Position numbers and translations under genes: made by a program. A stretch of DNA of 64,000 nt, from assembly GCA_030144725.1 (NCBI GenBank), contig JASKMD010000004.1, positions 5,057,853 to 5,121,852 of the forward strand. The letters run 5' to 3'. The notes below the pieces were generated by a model. The model saw only the letters and a program-made list of their open reading frames with translations, ran no database searches and was not told the origin of the DNA. Below are positions 36,830-49,400 of this stretch, one piece after another. The first letter of the stretch is position 1. Every line of letters starts with the position of its first letter. The stretch comes from Haematococcus lacustris (Eukaryota; Chlorophyta; Chlorophyceae; Chlamydomonadales; Haematococcaceae).

Positions 36830-36950
36830 GGGGCAAGATCATAGGACCCCTCCCTAAGGGTGGTGTTTTGTCTGTGTGGAGTTATCGTCCTATGCACATG
36901 GCATAGGCGCCTACCACCTTCACTATCGCCTGGCCCCTGTTGACAGGCCT
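36830..36950 (-). repeat. Solo remnant of a family A-like 3' tail
   Basis: Has aagggtggtgttttgtctgt, then gcacatggcataggcgccta and ccttcactatcgcctg, in the same order as the tail of complete copies and without a coding part. Confidence 0.6.
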
Positions 36951-37410
36951 ATAACAGACATTACAGTTCGCAACAGGCTGGCGCAGGCAAAATGATCACA
37001 GTGCTGAGTGTGACCCTCGCATGAAGCCCACGCCAGGAACCTCATGCGGCCCAGGCCCTAACTTTCGCTGGAGTTCAGGAATCACTTACCAAACAGGCTG
37101 GTGCAGCCAGGTTGATCACAGTGCAAAGTGTGACGCTGGCATGGGTGCGTGCCGTGCTAAGCATGTGAATCCCTGAGAGCTGATGGTGGTAGGCTGATGT
37201 GCCTCATATGTGCCTGGCATCAAGTAAAGCAAAGCGCCGCTTGCGGCAGTCAACATTGCAAAGACCGTGCATCCTGCTGCCACTGCACGGCTACTTCCAG
37301 TGCTTGCGCTGCTCTTGTGACAACCGTTGCTTGTGTGTGAAGTGTGAGGGTGCATGTGGGGCCGACGAGGACACTGTTCTCACACGTGGTGGTGTTGATT
37401 CCACGGGGCA

Positions 37411-40400
37411 TCAAGAGGTTGGAGTAGGAGGCGTGCCAGCAGATTGTGACTTCCAAAACTGCAAGGAAGCACAAAGGCAGCCTCACATCAGCGATTGGGC
37501 GGGGGCTGGAGCGTGGGAGTTGTGTGTTGACCGCATGTGCAGGTATGCACCCAGGTAAATGAGCTGCTGGAGTAATAGTACACAATAGCCTGATAGCCAG
37601 GACCTACGACGTGGTGGCACTGGAGTGGCAGCATTGCAGGTGTGCCACAAAGCTGTCAATGTTGGGGTTTCAGCACAGTCAGGAAGGCCTGAGCAACTAT
37701 GAGCCGAGAACAAGTCGTTGTGCAGTGGGGTAGACTCCAAGCACAGAGCAGTGTAGTATGACAAAATCAGGCAACTACCCCATTCGGCATGGAACAAGGT
37801 GTTGTCTGTCGGTAATCTCACTCAGCTACAATTCAATTGCAACGTCATTGGTATGGCATAATCTGGATGGTGGTGTGAGAGCCACCCACCTGGTGGTTGG
37901 ACAACACTGCGTCCAGCAATGGCCGGGCTTGCTTGAAAACGGTGGTGAAGGAGTAGTAGAGTGGAATGACGATGTATTCTAAGAAGCCAACCTGCAGCAG
38001 CAGCAGCAGCTGATGGGTTGGCCACCCCCAGGCAGTCACCCTCAGGCCTCCTCGAGGACCGTGACAGTATAGCCTCCATGCTGAACATGCTGGCCTGACA
38101 GCATTACAGCATCTCTCTTGTTCCAATTCATGTCAACAGAGAAAAGGCCCATCTATCTGTTATGTTTTTGCTAATGGGAGGGGCATACCTTGCGCAACAG
38201 GGCCCTGTCAGTGCGCTTCATGCTGGATGTCAGGATGCGGCTGCTGTACTCTATGCCCGCCACCCATGCCCTCTGGAGGTGCCCTTTGGAGGCTCCCTTT
38301 GGAGGCTCGCCCTTTGGAGGTGCGAGAGTGAGTGTTGCACGGGTATAAGTAGGTATGAGCAGGTATGAGCTGTTATGAGCGCAGTGGCGCAATGCCTCTG
38401 AGGAAGCGGCCCAGTGCCGCGGAGCAAGAGCCGCCTCCAACTGAAAGCCAGTGCGGGGCCTGTTGTGGTGCCCTGTAGTGCCCCCTGCAAGCCCCCACAG
38501 GCCCCACGCTGCCAGCCAAGCGCAGCAAGCGCACCAAGGCTGAGCTGGCAGCTGAGCCCACCAAGGGACTGCAATGCAGCGCTGAACATGCAGCGCATTG
38601 GGGAGAGCAAGTGGCAGCCACTGGAGCTGTGCTACTGGCCAGGCCAGGGAGCGCTGCCAGCCAAGGGCAAGGAGTACCCAGGCCTGGGCTACAAGCGGCT
38701 GCGAGACAAGCCACCCAAGACCCGGCCCGCTGTGGCACAGTAGTGTGTGGCCCCCCTTTGTTGAGCTGTCATCAGCTTATACTCAGTGCATGTTTGTCAT
38801 GCCAACTCTACATCATAACCCTCCGGGGTCAGGAAGTAATGTAGGTGGTAGGCGACCATGCCTGTGTGTATGCCATGTCTATGCCATGTGCATGCCATGA
38901 CCATGGGAACTCCACACAGACAAAACACCTCTCTGAAGTGGTCCACACTGAGTGTTCCACTGCAATGAAGGCTCTAGGTTGAGGGCTAAGGTGTTGAGGC
39001 ACAGTCTTTGAGAAAACACAGAGAAAACCTCCCTGTTTGGCACAGACGGGTAAAGAGGAGCACATGCAACAACCTGGTCATGGGCAACTGAAGCATGCGC
39101 ATGGCACCCCAACATGCTTTAGCATGGCATACAACTTGGGTCTGAAGCTGCCTGCCACCAGGCACTCAGACCCATGCATCCCATGTGTTCCACACCGTTT
39201 TGAAGTGGTCCACGCTTAGTGTTCCACTGCAGTGAAGGCTCTAGTTTGAGGGCCAAGGATGCTGGACATGCTGGCATTTAAGCGGAAGAAGTGGAAGGAG
39301 CGGGGAAGAGGGAGAGGTGGGGTGGGTGCAGGGGGAGGGGGAGGGGAAGGGGTGCCCTGTTGTTTTGCATGCAGAGCAAGCAGCCCCTGCTGAGCTATTG
39401 TCTGTGGCTGCACATGATGCGCAGGCATAGGTACAGAGGTCTGAGGCGCCTGAGATCACCAATTGTCAGCACATAACCCAGCACAGCCTTCGTCTGCAAT
39501 GCTGACAAACGGAATAGGCACTGGGAGACCCTGCACACACCTGGGATTTGGTGATGCCCGGCTTGTCCCTGTCATATAGGGGAGAGACAGGCAACCCTGC
39601 AGCCTTCTCCTTGTCCCCCTGCACAGGTGACGGCAGCAGCAGCCATAGAGGACGTAGCTGCTCACCATACACACTGCCCACCCTGTCACACCCCATCACA
39701 CGTCACACATGTAACAGGGGACACAGGTCAGGTATGAGGTGCCTGTGCGTCTGGCCCTGTACTGCATTGCGTGTTTGAGGCTGCTCTGGACATGAAGCTG
39801 GTAGTCTGACAAGGGGCCCAGTGTCACTGAATGGAAAGTGCCGCCAGAAATGAGGGTTGTCGCTGTCGAGGGTGCCCCAGGGTTGAACAGGCAGTAGTGG
39901 AGGGTGGGTACCCACAGGCCAACACCCTTGGCTTGCAGGAGATGTCTTGCTTGAGATGGAGTGATTGTGTCTGGACCTGACCTGATCATACCTGCAGGAA
40001 CGCCTCCTCTTCTAGGCAGGCCACCCACTTCAGGTACACGTCCCGCTCCTTAGCCAGGTTGCTCAAGTCTGCCAGCTTCAGGGCAATCTGAGAACAACAG
40101 CAGCCACAGGGCCTTTACAGGTAGCCTTCCCTTCCCTTCCCTTCCCTTCCCTTCCCTTCCCTTCCCTTCCCTTCCCTTCCCTTCCCTTCCCTTCCCTTCC
40201 CTTCCCTTCCCTTCCCTTCCCTTCCCTTCCCTTCCCTTCCCTTCCCTTCCCTCTCCCCCTACCTGCAAGCTCAGCATACGCTCCGTTTCATCCAAGGGTG
40301 CCACAGCTGTGACTGGAGCAGCCTCTGCCTCTGTCTCCAGCCCAACCTTTCTGCTCTGACCAGAAAACTCCTGGGACCTCCCACAGCTCGACCCCTCTGA

Positions 40401-43400
40401 GCCACGCCTGGCACCACTGTCCCGGCAGCTGCCAGTGGAACCTGCTGCTGCCTCCCAAGCCCCTCCTGCAGCTGGCAGGGTGCTGCTGGAGTTGGCACAG
40501 CCCAGCAACGAGGCCAGTGGTGGTGGGCTGCCCAGACGGTGAAGGGTGGAGAATTGCGTGGTGCTGCGGAACAGGTGCAGCAGCAGCAGTCATCTTCACA
40601 AGGCAAATCATAGATAGTTGAGACGCTGTGGTAGGGGAAGGAGTAGAAACGTAAGCTGGGCTTGGGCCGGCAGCCATACAAATCAATGCAGGGGGCCACA
40701 GGCATCTGCTCGATGTGTCAGCTGTGTCATTCCACTTGAGCTGTTATGAAGAGCTGCACTGGACATGTTACTCCGGGAGGTTCAGTGCTGTGCAAGGAGG
40801 TTCAATGTTGTGAAAGCCCCACAGGTCACATACGCTGTAGACTTATCGCCTGCATGTGACAGGACCCTACAGGACCTTAACTACAGCGCACATCCCCCCT
40901 ACATCTAGGAGCTGCGTTTTCTAGAATTCGGGGTTTATGCCCAAGCCAGTCTGGGCCAATACCTACTTCCCTGTCCCCACCCCCCAAGGCGTGGCGCTAG
41001 GCGCTGGCATGAAACACCTGCTTTCATGTAGGCCGCAGCTTGGACAGTGTCAGTGCCCAGTGCACCACCCAGGTTATGGGCCCGAGCCCGAGGGCTTCAG
41101 GCCTGACCTGACCTGACACACTAATGAAAAGGCAGGTGCAGCCTTGCTTTGAAGTGCGTTACAGAAAGTCCCGAACCCCTAGAGGGGGAAGGCGGCCAAG
41201 CAGCCTAGTGGCTGACGGCTTAAGCGGTGTAAGCCACCTATCTTGCAGCAATTGATCACAGAGCAGAGTGTGGGTGCCCGGACCCCACTTACAGTGAGAA
41301 GTGTGATCTCATGTCTGTCGCCAGGACCTGCTCAATGATGATCTGCATGGCACACATTTCTTCATGACCCCATAACATTGCAGGTGAACAAGTGCATGGG
41401 TGGCGTGACGCTGCAGTACCAGGCATGCATGCGATCAACCCCTTGTACACAGCCTCTTTGCCCTTGTACTCAGCAAACACCGACATGTGCTATCTATTTG
41501 AGCATCTATGTTTATTTATTTGCTATCTGTTTTAGCATACATTCCATTTATGTGCTATATAATTCAGCATCCCTCTTGTTCAAATGCCTGTCAACAGGGA
41601 CAAGGCACACCTATATGTACTGTTTCTGCTGATGGGAGGGGCATACCTTGCGCAACAGGGCCCTGTCAGTGCGCTTCATGCTGGATGTCAGGAAAGCATA
41701 CTCAGGGACGCGTAAGAGGGCGAACATGCGGGTCAGGTGGTGGTTCTCCATGGGGCTCCTGCACCCAGAGTGGAAAGACCCCAGTTGCTCAAGCACAGCA
41801 GATGAGCTGAGGCACAGTCACACAGGGGCAGCACAGGGGATGGGCATGAAGTGAAAGAGAAATCGACTTGTGTGTGCCTCGTGTGCATGGCTGCTGTTGG
41901 AGGAGGACATGGCGGAGGTGTCCATGGAGCGCCATGGGCGTGCCAAGCAGCTGGTGGTCTTCTTTGGTGCAGCTAGAATTAGCACTGGGGGTGGGTGGGG
42001 TGCTAATGCGGTGCTGCAGGCCTGCTGCAAGGTGTGCAGGCCCAGGGGCATAGACCAGCGGCGGGGCAGGATGGTGCTTGTGGATGAGCACCGCACCAGC
42101 CGGGTCAGCTCAGCAGTGAATGGCCAGCAGCCCTGTAAGAGGCAGCTGAACAAGCGCAGGGCCACCAGGCCTGCGGACTGGAAGCCCCCAGCAGGGCAGG
42201 TGGAACAGCGCCTGGTGCGCCCAGCCTGGAGCCAGCAGCGTGACCAGCCAGTGCGGGGCCTGATGTGGTGCCCGGTAGTGCCCCCCGCAAGCCCCCACAG
42301 GCCCCACGCAGCAGCCAGGCAGCCACACAGGCAGCAGCCTCAGAGCCTGGGCCCAGCACTCCCCCGCCAGCCAAGCGCAGCAAGCGCACCAAGGCTGAGC
42401 CGGCAGCTGAGTCCAACAAGGGCACAGGCAAAGGAAAGGGCAAGGCTGCCAAAGCCAAGCCAGCACCACAGCCAGGCAGGTGGCTGGACAGGGACTGCAA
42501 TGCAGCGCTGAACATGCAGCGCATTGGGGAGAGCAGGTGGCGACCACTGGAGCTGTGCTGGTCGCCAGAGCAGGGGAAGCTGCCAGCCAAGGGCAAGGAG
42601 TACCCAGGCCTGGGCTACAAGCGGCTGCGAGAGAGGCCACCCAAGACCCGGCCTGCTGTGGCACAGTAGTGTGTGGCCCCCCCCCCCCTTTGTTGAGCTG
42701 TCATCATCTTGCACTTAGTGCATTCAAGACATGCCAACTCTACATTACAGCCCTCCGGGATCAGGCAATAATGTAGGTGGTAGGCGACCATGACCATGTG
42801 TATGCCATGTCTATGCCATGCGTATGCCATGTGCATGGGAACTCCACATAGACCAACAACCGTTTTGTAGTGGTCCACACTTAGTGTTCCACTGCAATGA
42901 AGGCTCTAGGTTGAGGGCTAAGGTGTTGAGGCACAGTCTTTGAGAAAACACAGAGATAACCTCCCTGTTTGGCACAGACGGGTAAAGAGGAGCACATGCA
43001 ACAACCTGGTCATGGGCAACTGAAGCATGCGCATGGCACCCCGACATGCTTTAGCATGGCCTACAACTTGGGTCTGAAGCTGCCTGCCACCAGGCACTCA
43101 GACCCATGCATCCCATGTGTTCCACACTGATTTGTCCTGGCCTCTCTCTCTCTCTGCAGTGGCTGCAGTGGTGCAGTGCCATAGCACCATGTCAGGCCTT
43201 GCAGTGCCTGACACAGTCCCACACATTGCATGGCAGCCCACCTGTCATTGTACAATTGAGCCAACGGGTGCTCTGAGGCAATTAGATCTGCAGCGAGCAG
43301 CATGCCAAGTGGATGTAAAGGTGCCAGGGAGGACAAGGGAGGCTGGCAGCACGTATGCAGCTCTTCTTTGCTGTGGCCCGGGCCATCATCACCCCATGAC

Positions 43401-46400
43401 ATCAACCAGTGCAGGTCATCTTCAACACAGCCCCTCGGGCATATGCACAACGTCACCATGCAAACAGCTTGGGCACCTAGCACACTTCATTATCACGACA
43501 GGTTGCGTTTGGCCACAATGTTGTGGTGGAGGGTGAACTGGAAGGCAGTTTGGGACAGAACAGTACAATAGCCCAGCTTAAATCCATGCCACTCACAGTC
43601 ATTGGTCAACCCTTGATGCTCCAGATCATGCACTGCGGCAGCCAGGAGGCATGCCAGCTGTGTCAGGGGGTCCGCGTCTGCAGGTACACATGCACTGCAG
43701 CAGCTGCTACCGCGGCTGCAGCTCATCTCGTGTGCCAGGAGCCCAAGGCCAAGGTGCCCATAGGCCTGCTGGCTGCCACATGCTCTGGCCCACGGGGTTA
43801 GGGTTAGGGTTAACCCTCGCTAGCCCACGGGGTTAGAGTTAACCCTAACCAACGGCTGCCACTGTCAGATCAACACAGAAAGTCCCAGGCAGCATGGTGG
43901 AGCAGCAAGGGGCCTGACTTAACTTCACACGCTGGCACATGCCACTCAATTGATGAGGGAGGTGCTGAGCAAGGAGGTGCCCTTTGGAGGTGCCCTAGTC
44001 ACCAGCTACAGGCTCTCAGATAATCATGTGCAATGCCAACGCACCCATTGCCAATGCCAGGGAAGCTTAAAGGACATGTGGGCTGCATGGCCTGATGGTC
44101 AGGTGCCTGCTGCAGCCTAGCTGTACACCCAAACAGTGCAAGCGCAGTGTGTGAGCAGTGCACTTAGAGTACGCGAGCTGTCCGCTGCTACACAGCCACT
44201 CACACAGGGGCAGCATGCCTGAGCGTGTGAGGATGACAAAGAAGGCCTGCACCACATCTGCGGCATGTATCTTGTTGTGGTAGGGCTGAGGGAGATAGGC
44301 TTCCTCAATTGCCCGCAGGAACCTGAGCAAACGCAGAGCATGGCAGAGCAGCAGATCCAAGTCAGTCATCACTCGCTCAGCTCCCAAGCCTCCCCTGGCT
44401 CAACTGCGGCCCTGCTCAGCTGCGCCCAGTCCACCCGCCCTCCCCGGCCCACCTGCACAGCTTCAAGCGGTCCAGCGCAAGGCTGTCCAAAAGGCCGGTT
44501 GTGTTCAGCAGGTAGAACACCAGGGTTGACAGCGCATGGCCCCGGCTTGCCTCATGCAGCTGCCACATGTCAAAAGACCAGGCAGTACGTGCTTGGCCCA
44601 GCAACTGCTCGACCTGCAAAGAAGCAGCAGGCAGGTGATGGCAAGTGCACCATGCAGGAGCACGGGAGAGGGATAGGTGAGGTGGGTGCAGGGGAGGGGA
44701 GGGGTGTCTGTTGCAGAGCGTTGAAGTGCAGAGGATGTTGCACGTCCTGTTGCATTGCAGAGTCCGCACCTGGTCCATCACAGGGCATAGCAGCACCCAT
44801 TGGCGGGCATAGAGTTGCGAAGACACTGGTGTCAGGCTGGCTGCCCCGGCACCTGCCGCGTCCTGCTGGCTGCCCTCCCAGACAGGCTGAGGGCCTGTAC
44901 AGGCAGCCAGGACAGGCAACACATCAGGTGTGCCGGCATGCCTGCCGCCTACCACACGTGCTGTCTTCAACACTGTTTTCACAGCTGCAATGCATGATGG
45001 AGCACAGTTACGGGCACTGGGTTTGGGCCTCAATGGCTGGACCTGGACCAAAGTGGCTGGAACTGGACAAAAGTGGCCAACTGACCATCCTTTGCCACCA
45101 AGACCGCATCAGCAGCGGCACCAGGAGAGGTCGAGCTCCTCAAGATTGCAGCCTGGCGGTGTGGGTGCACCTGGCTTGCATGGTAGGTGTTCCTGCTGCT
45201 CTCTTCCACAGCAGTCCTGCCAGTGAGGGCAGCATGCGAGCGGAGGCTGGGCTGCAGCTCTGGTGGGGTGGTGCTGCTGTGCTTGCCAGGGAAGGCCACC
45301 AGTGCTACCATCGCTGGGGAACCTGGAGAGGGAGCACTTCGGCCATTGCTCAGTGCCTGCCTGTGGCTGCAGTCCTGGCTTTTGCCCCGGCACCTGGAGG
45401 TTGGACTGGCGCCTGCAGGACTCTGAAGGGTGGGGACCGAGCTCGCCCCTGCCATGCTCTCCAAGGACGAGGGCAGCACTGAGATGTCCAACGCAAAAGG
45501 CCTGGCCTTGCCCAACCTGCCCTCTACCTCACGGCCTGCGGGCACTGGTGGCTTCTGCTCCCCAGCTGCTCTCCCCAGCTCTTGGTCGGCACTGCTGGGG
45601 TGTGAGCCCATCATCTCAGCCTGCTGCAGCATGCTTGCTGGCTGCTGCCTGCCAACATCACCCAGGTTGACCGGGGTTGTGCTAGTGGCTGAGGAATGCA
45701 ATGTGATGTGGGCGCCTGCTGCCGGTTCTGTGGCTGGGATACCAATAGCCCGCACTGCATGTGACACTGTGTTCCAGGTAGTCGGCTGTATCCTTGATCT
45801 GGTGGCCAGTGGACATAGCTGGCTTGCTCCCTGCCGGCCTGGCAGGATGGGGTTGTTTGGTGCTGGTACTGTACTGGTGTTGGTCATGTTTGGGCCTGGG
45901 ATGGGGCTAGCGGGCGTCAAGGGTGATACCAGGGTGTCCAACGCGGCTGAGCAAGACGAGGACACGGAAGCAACGTTGAGCAGGCTGACTGGGCGGCTGG
46001 AGGTGAGGAGAGAGGTGGCTGGGGTGCCACGTGTGGAGCGGGTGATGGGAGCTTCCGCCATCAGCAGGCCCAAGGCACCATAGAGGGTGCTTACGCTTGC
46101 AGCGTCAGCAGAGTTGCCACAAGAAAGGCTCAGGCTGCAGCCACACAGTGGGGGCACATGGGAGCAGCCATCAGCAGCGCATCAGCAGCAGCCATCAGCG
46201 GCAGATCAGCAGCAACAGATCAGCAGCGGCAGTTCAGCAGCAGCCATCAGCAGGCACATGTTGTCCACCAGCTAAGGCTTAGTATGATGTTGTGGCAGCC
46301 TAAGAGATGACAGCCCAGGCAACAGGGAGCACATGCACACAGGGTGATGTGCAGCCAAGCTAAGATCAAGGCTAGATGCATCCTGGAGCAGCAGGTCCAA

Positions 46401-49400
46401 GAAGGGTATTAGAGGAGGAAGGCAGTAGCGTGAGTGATGCTCACCTTTTATGCATGCTAGTTTGATGCGGATCCTCTGCTTCAAAAACTTCCGCATTGTC
46501 ACATGCGTTGGGTCTATTTCCCACAATGTTGCCTATGGCTTCTGCAACGTCATCCTGCAACGCATCAAATGCACTGGCAGCTGAGTTTGGATGAGTCGAT
46601 GAAAATCACGCCCACAAGCTGGCATTGGGTTAGTAGATTCAGGGCTGGACACAGGTTTTGACCGCATACAGCTGCTAGTCTTAACAGCTGTCTCCGTGAT
46701 TTAGAAACGTTGCCACCAGCCCCAAATGATGTGGCTGTCGAGAGCTTGTGGAGGTGTGTTGCACAGCATGCCACCTAATATAGTGAACAGCGTCAGGGCA
46801 TGAGTGTCGTTAGCCACACATGCAGCCCACAGGTTTGGTGAAGCAGGTGCTGCTGACTTTGACAGTGACAGTGACAGCGGCAGCGACAGCGGCAGCGACA
46901 GCGACAGCGGCAGCGGCAGCGGCAGCGGCAGCGGCAGCGGCAGCGGCAGTGGCAGTGGCAGTGGCAGTGGCAGTGGCAGTGGCAGTGGCAGTGGCAGTGG
47001 CAGTGGCAGTGGCAGTGGCAGTGGCAGTGGCAGTGGCAGTGGCAGTGGCAGTGGCAGTGGCAGTGGCAGTGGCAGTGGCAGTGGCAGTGGCAGTGGCAGT
47101 GGCAGTGGCAGTGGCAGTGGCAGTGGCAGTGGCAGTGGCAGTGGCAGTGGCAGTGGCAGTGGCAGTGGCAGTGGCAGTGGCAGTGACAGTGACAGTGACA
47201 GTGACAGTGACAGTGACAGTGACAGTGACAGTGACAGTGACAGTGACAGTGACAGTGACAGTGACAGTGACAGTGACAGTGACAGCGCTGGAAAGGGCTG
47301 GTGGCGGTGCTGATGCATGTTCATCCCAGGGACAGGCAGGTGGCAGGTAAGGAACAAGCAGGATGCAGGTGAAGATGAGGGGTGAGCGGGGAGCAAGTGA
47401 AAGGCAGGCAGGGTGCAGGCATGCACCAGCCAGGTGGCCTCTTACGTCCATGTTGCAGCGCTTGAGCTCCTTGACAAAGTCGTGGGGTGCGTAGATGTTG
47501 CGCGCTTGCATGATTGTTGTCTTCACCACCTGTGCAGCACCCAACTTCACATTCATCTGTCAATGCAAGGAGGGCGGGAGGGCAGGAGGGAGGGAGAGCA
47601 CCAGCTGTATACAAGCGTAATGAGACGCTAAGCATGGCTAGGGTTGCCTGTGCGACTGCCTGCCTCAGGCCCAGCAACAGGATGTGGCACAGCTGTGTGT
47701 GTCAGGCTTCTCAGAGCTGTGTGAGCCTATGCTAATGCATGCCTGCCATGTCAAATGGCAAGGAGCCTGATTGAGAGGTGGGCTGGAGCATAGGGGAATA
47801 GATGTCCACAGTCCTTGAATCACAGAGGGTTGTGAGCCTGCCATTGGCTTGTGTCTTGTAACGGCTGCCTCTGTCAGATCAACACAGAGAGTCCCAGGCA
47901 GCATGGTGGAGCAGCAAGGGGCCTGATCCAATTTCATACGCCACCCAGCCCACCCAGGGCACAGGCAAGGGCAAGGGCAAGGCTGCCAAAGCCAAGCCAG
48001 CGCCACAGTCAGGCAGGTGGCTGGACAGGGACTGCGATGCAGCGCTGAACATGCAGCGCATTGGGGAGAGCAAGTGGCAGCCACTGGAGCTGTGCTGGTG
48101 GCCAGAGCAGGGAGCGCTGCCAGCCAAGGGCAAGGAGTACCCAGGCCTGGGCTACAAGCGAGTGCGAGACAAGCCACCCAAGACCTGGCCTGCTGTGGCA
48201 CAGTAGTGTGTGGCCCCCTTTTGTTGAGCTGTCATCAGCTTACACTTAGTGCATGCAAGACATGCCAACTCTACATTATAGCCCTCCGGGATCAGGCAAT
48301 AATGTAGGTGGTAGGCGACCATGCCCGTGTGTATGCCATGAGCATGGGAACTCCACACAGACAAAACACCGTTTTGTAGTGGTCCACACTGAGTGTTCCA
48401 CTGCAATGAAGGCTCAAGGTTAAGGGCTTAGGTGCTGGCACATGCCATGTAATCTGTGCAGGCCTCACCATGATGTCCTTTACTGACGGCTGCTTGCCTT
48501 CCAGAAAGTCTGACATCATGTCCAGGATGATGTTGGCTGGAGCCCCTGAACAGGCAGCCAGCAGACACGTGATGTTGAGGTAGAGTTGTGGTGTGAAGCC
48601 AAGGTGGCTCAGGTTAGGACACCTCTTTCATCAGCCCTGCGGGCAATGTGTCGTTTTTGAAGCTGGCAAACTCCTACAGCACCTATTACTTGTCTGTGCA
48701 TAGCCGACTGCCATACTGTGCAGTCACCTAGCTCCGACATGTCCTGAGGGATGCATGCAAGGGAACCACATGTCAAGGGCGGAACAGGCCAGTGGCTTGG
48801 TGCGACTGTTGTAGCACTTGCTGGGGTTGATGTTTAGCAGGTTGTGCGAGGGTGGCAATGATTATGCCATGATCCACAGAATTGATTTAGGCAACCGCGT
48901 CAAAGCATAGTTGGGTGCAGTAGCAGACGTGCATACATCTGCATGGCACTCAGTTTGGGCTGGGTACCCCATGCATGTCATGATGGTAATGCAGCCATGG
49001 TGGAGACTCCAGGGCAAGCATGTTGGTTCCCATGCAACAAGGTGAACATGGCAGGGTGCAGACTCACGTGCTGTGAGGTAGTGCCCGGTCCAGTGGTTCG
49101 ACTTGTCCAGGAAGCTGCGAGTGCGGGTCACCTGATCAAACAGCCGCTCAGGCAGGATGGTCAGCAGCAGCTCCTTGTAGTTGTACCTGCCATGTCAGGG
49201 CACACCGAGCATCAACAAGCATCCCGTTGACCACCATGCAAGAGTGCGTCAATGCTGCTTTCAGTGTTGATTATTAGCCTACAAGTTGTACAGCGCCCTC
49301 CTGCCTTGGTGTGCTGGTACTGAGCCCGCAACCACCCTAGTCGACAGGTGTGGCAAGGCAGAGATCCAGAAACCATGAGGCTAGTGCTGCCTCAGGCTGG

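Larger units (their letters stand above)
35697..37410. other. Convergent intergenic region between the MFI homologue and the phosphodiesterase
   Basis: It contains a family B Fanzor-like fragment (35960-36424), a solo tail remnant (36830-36950) and presumably both 3' UTRs. No further gene is supported. Confidence 0.55.

Noticed and set aside
44265..46083. Plus-strand open frames of 405 and 217 residues
   Set aside because: They are antisense to phosphodiesterase exons 14-17, which join in phase and carry the catalytic HNxxH motif.
46701..47556. Minus-strand open frames of 240-250 residues and plus-strand frames of about 170 residues
   Set aside because: They are translations of the six-base array in several frames (Leu-Pro, Thr-Ala, Ser-Gly). 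The real exon here is only 47446-47556.
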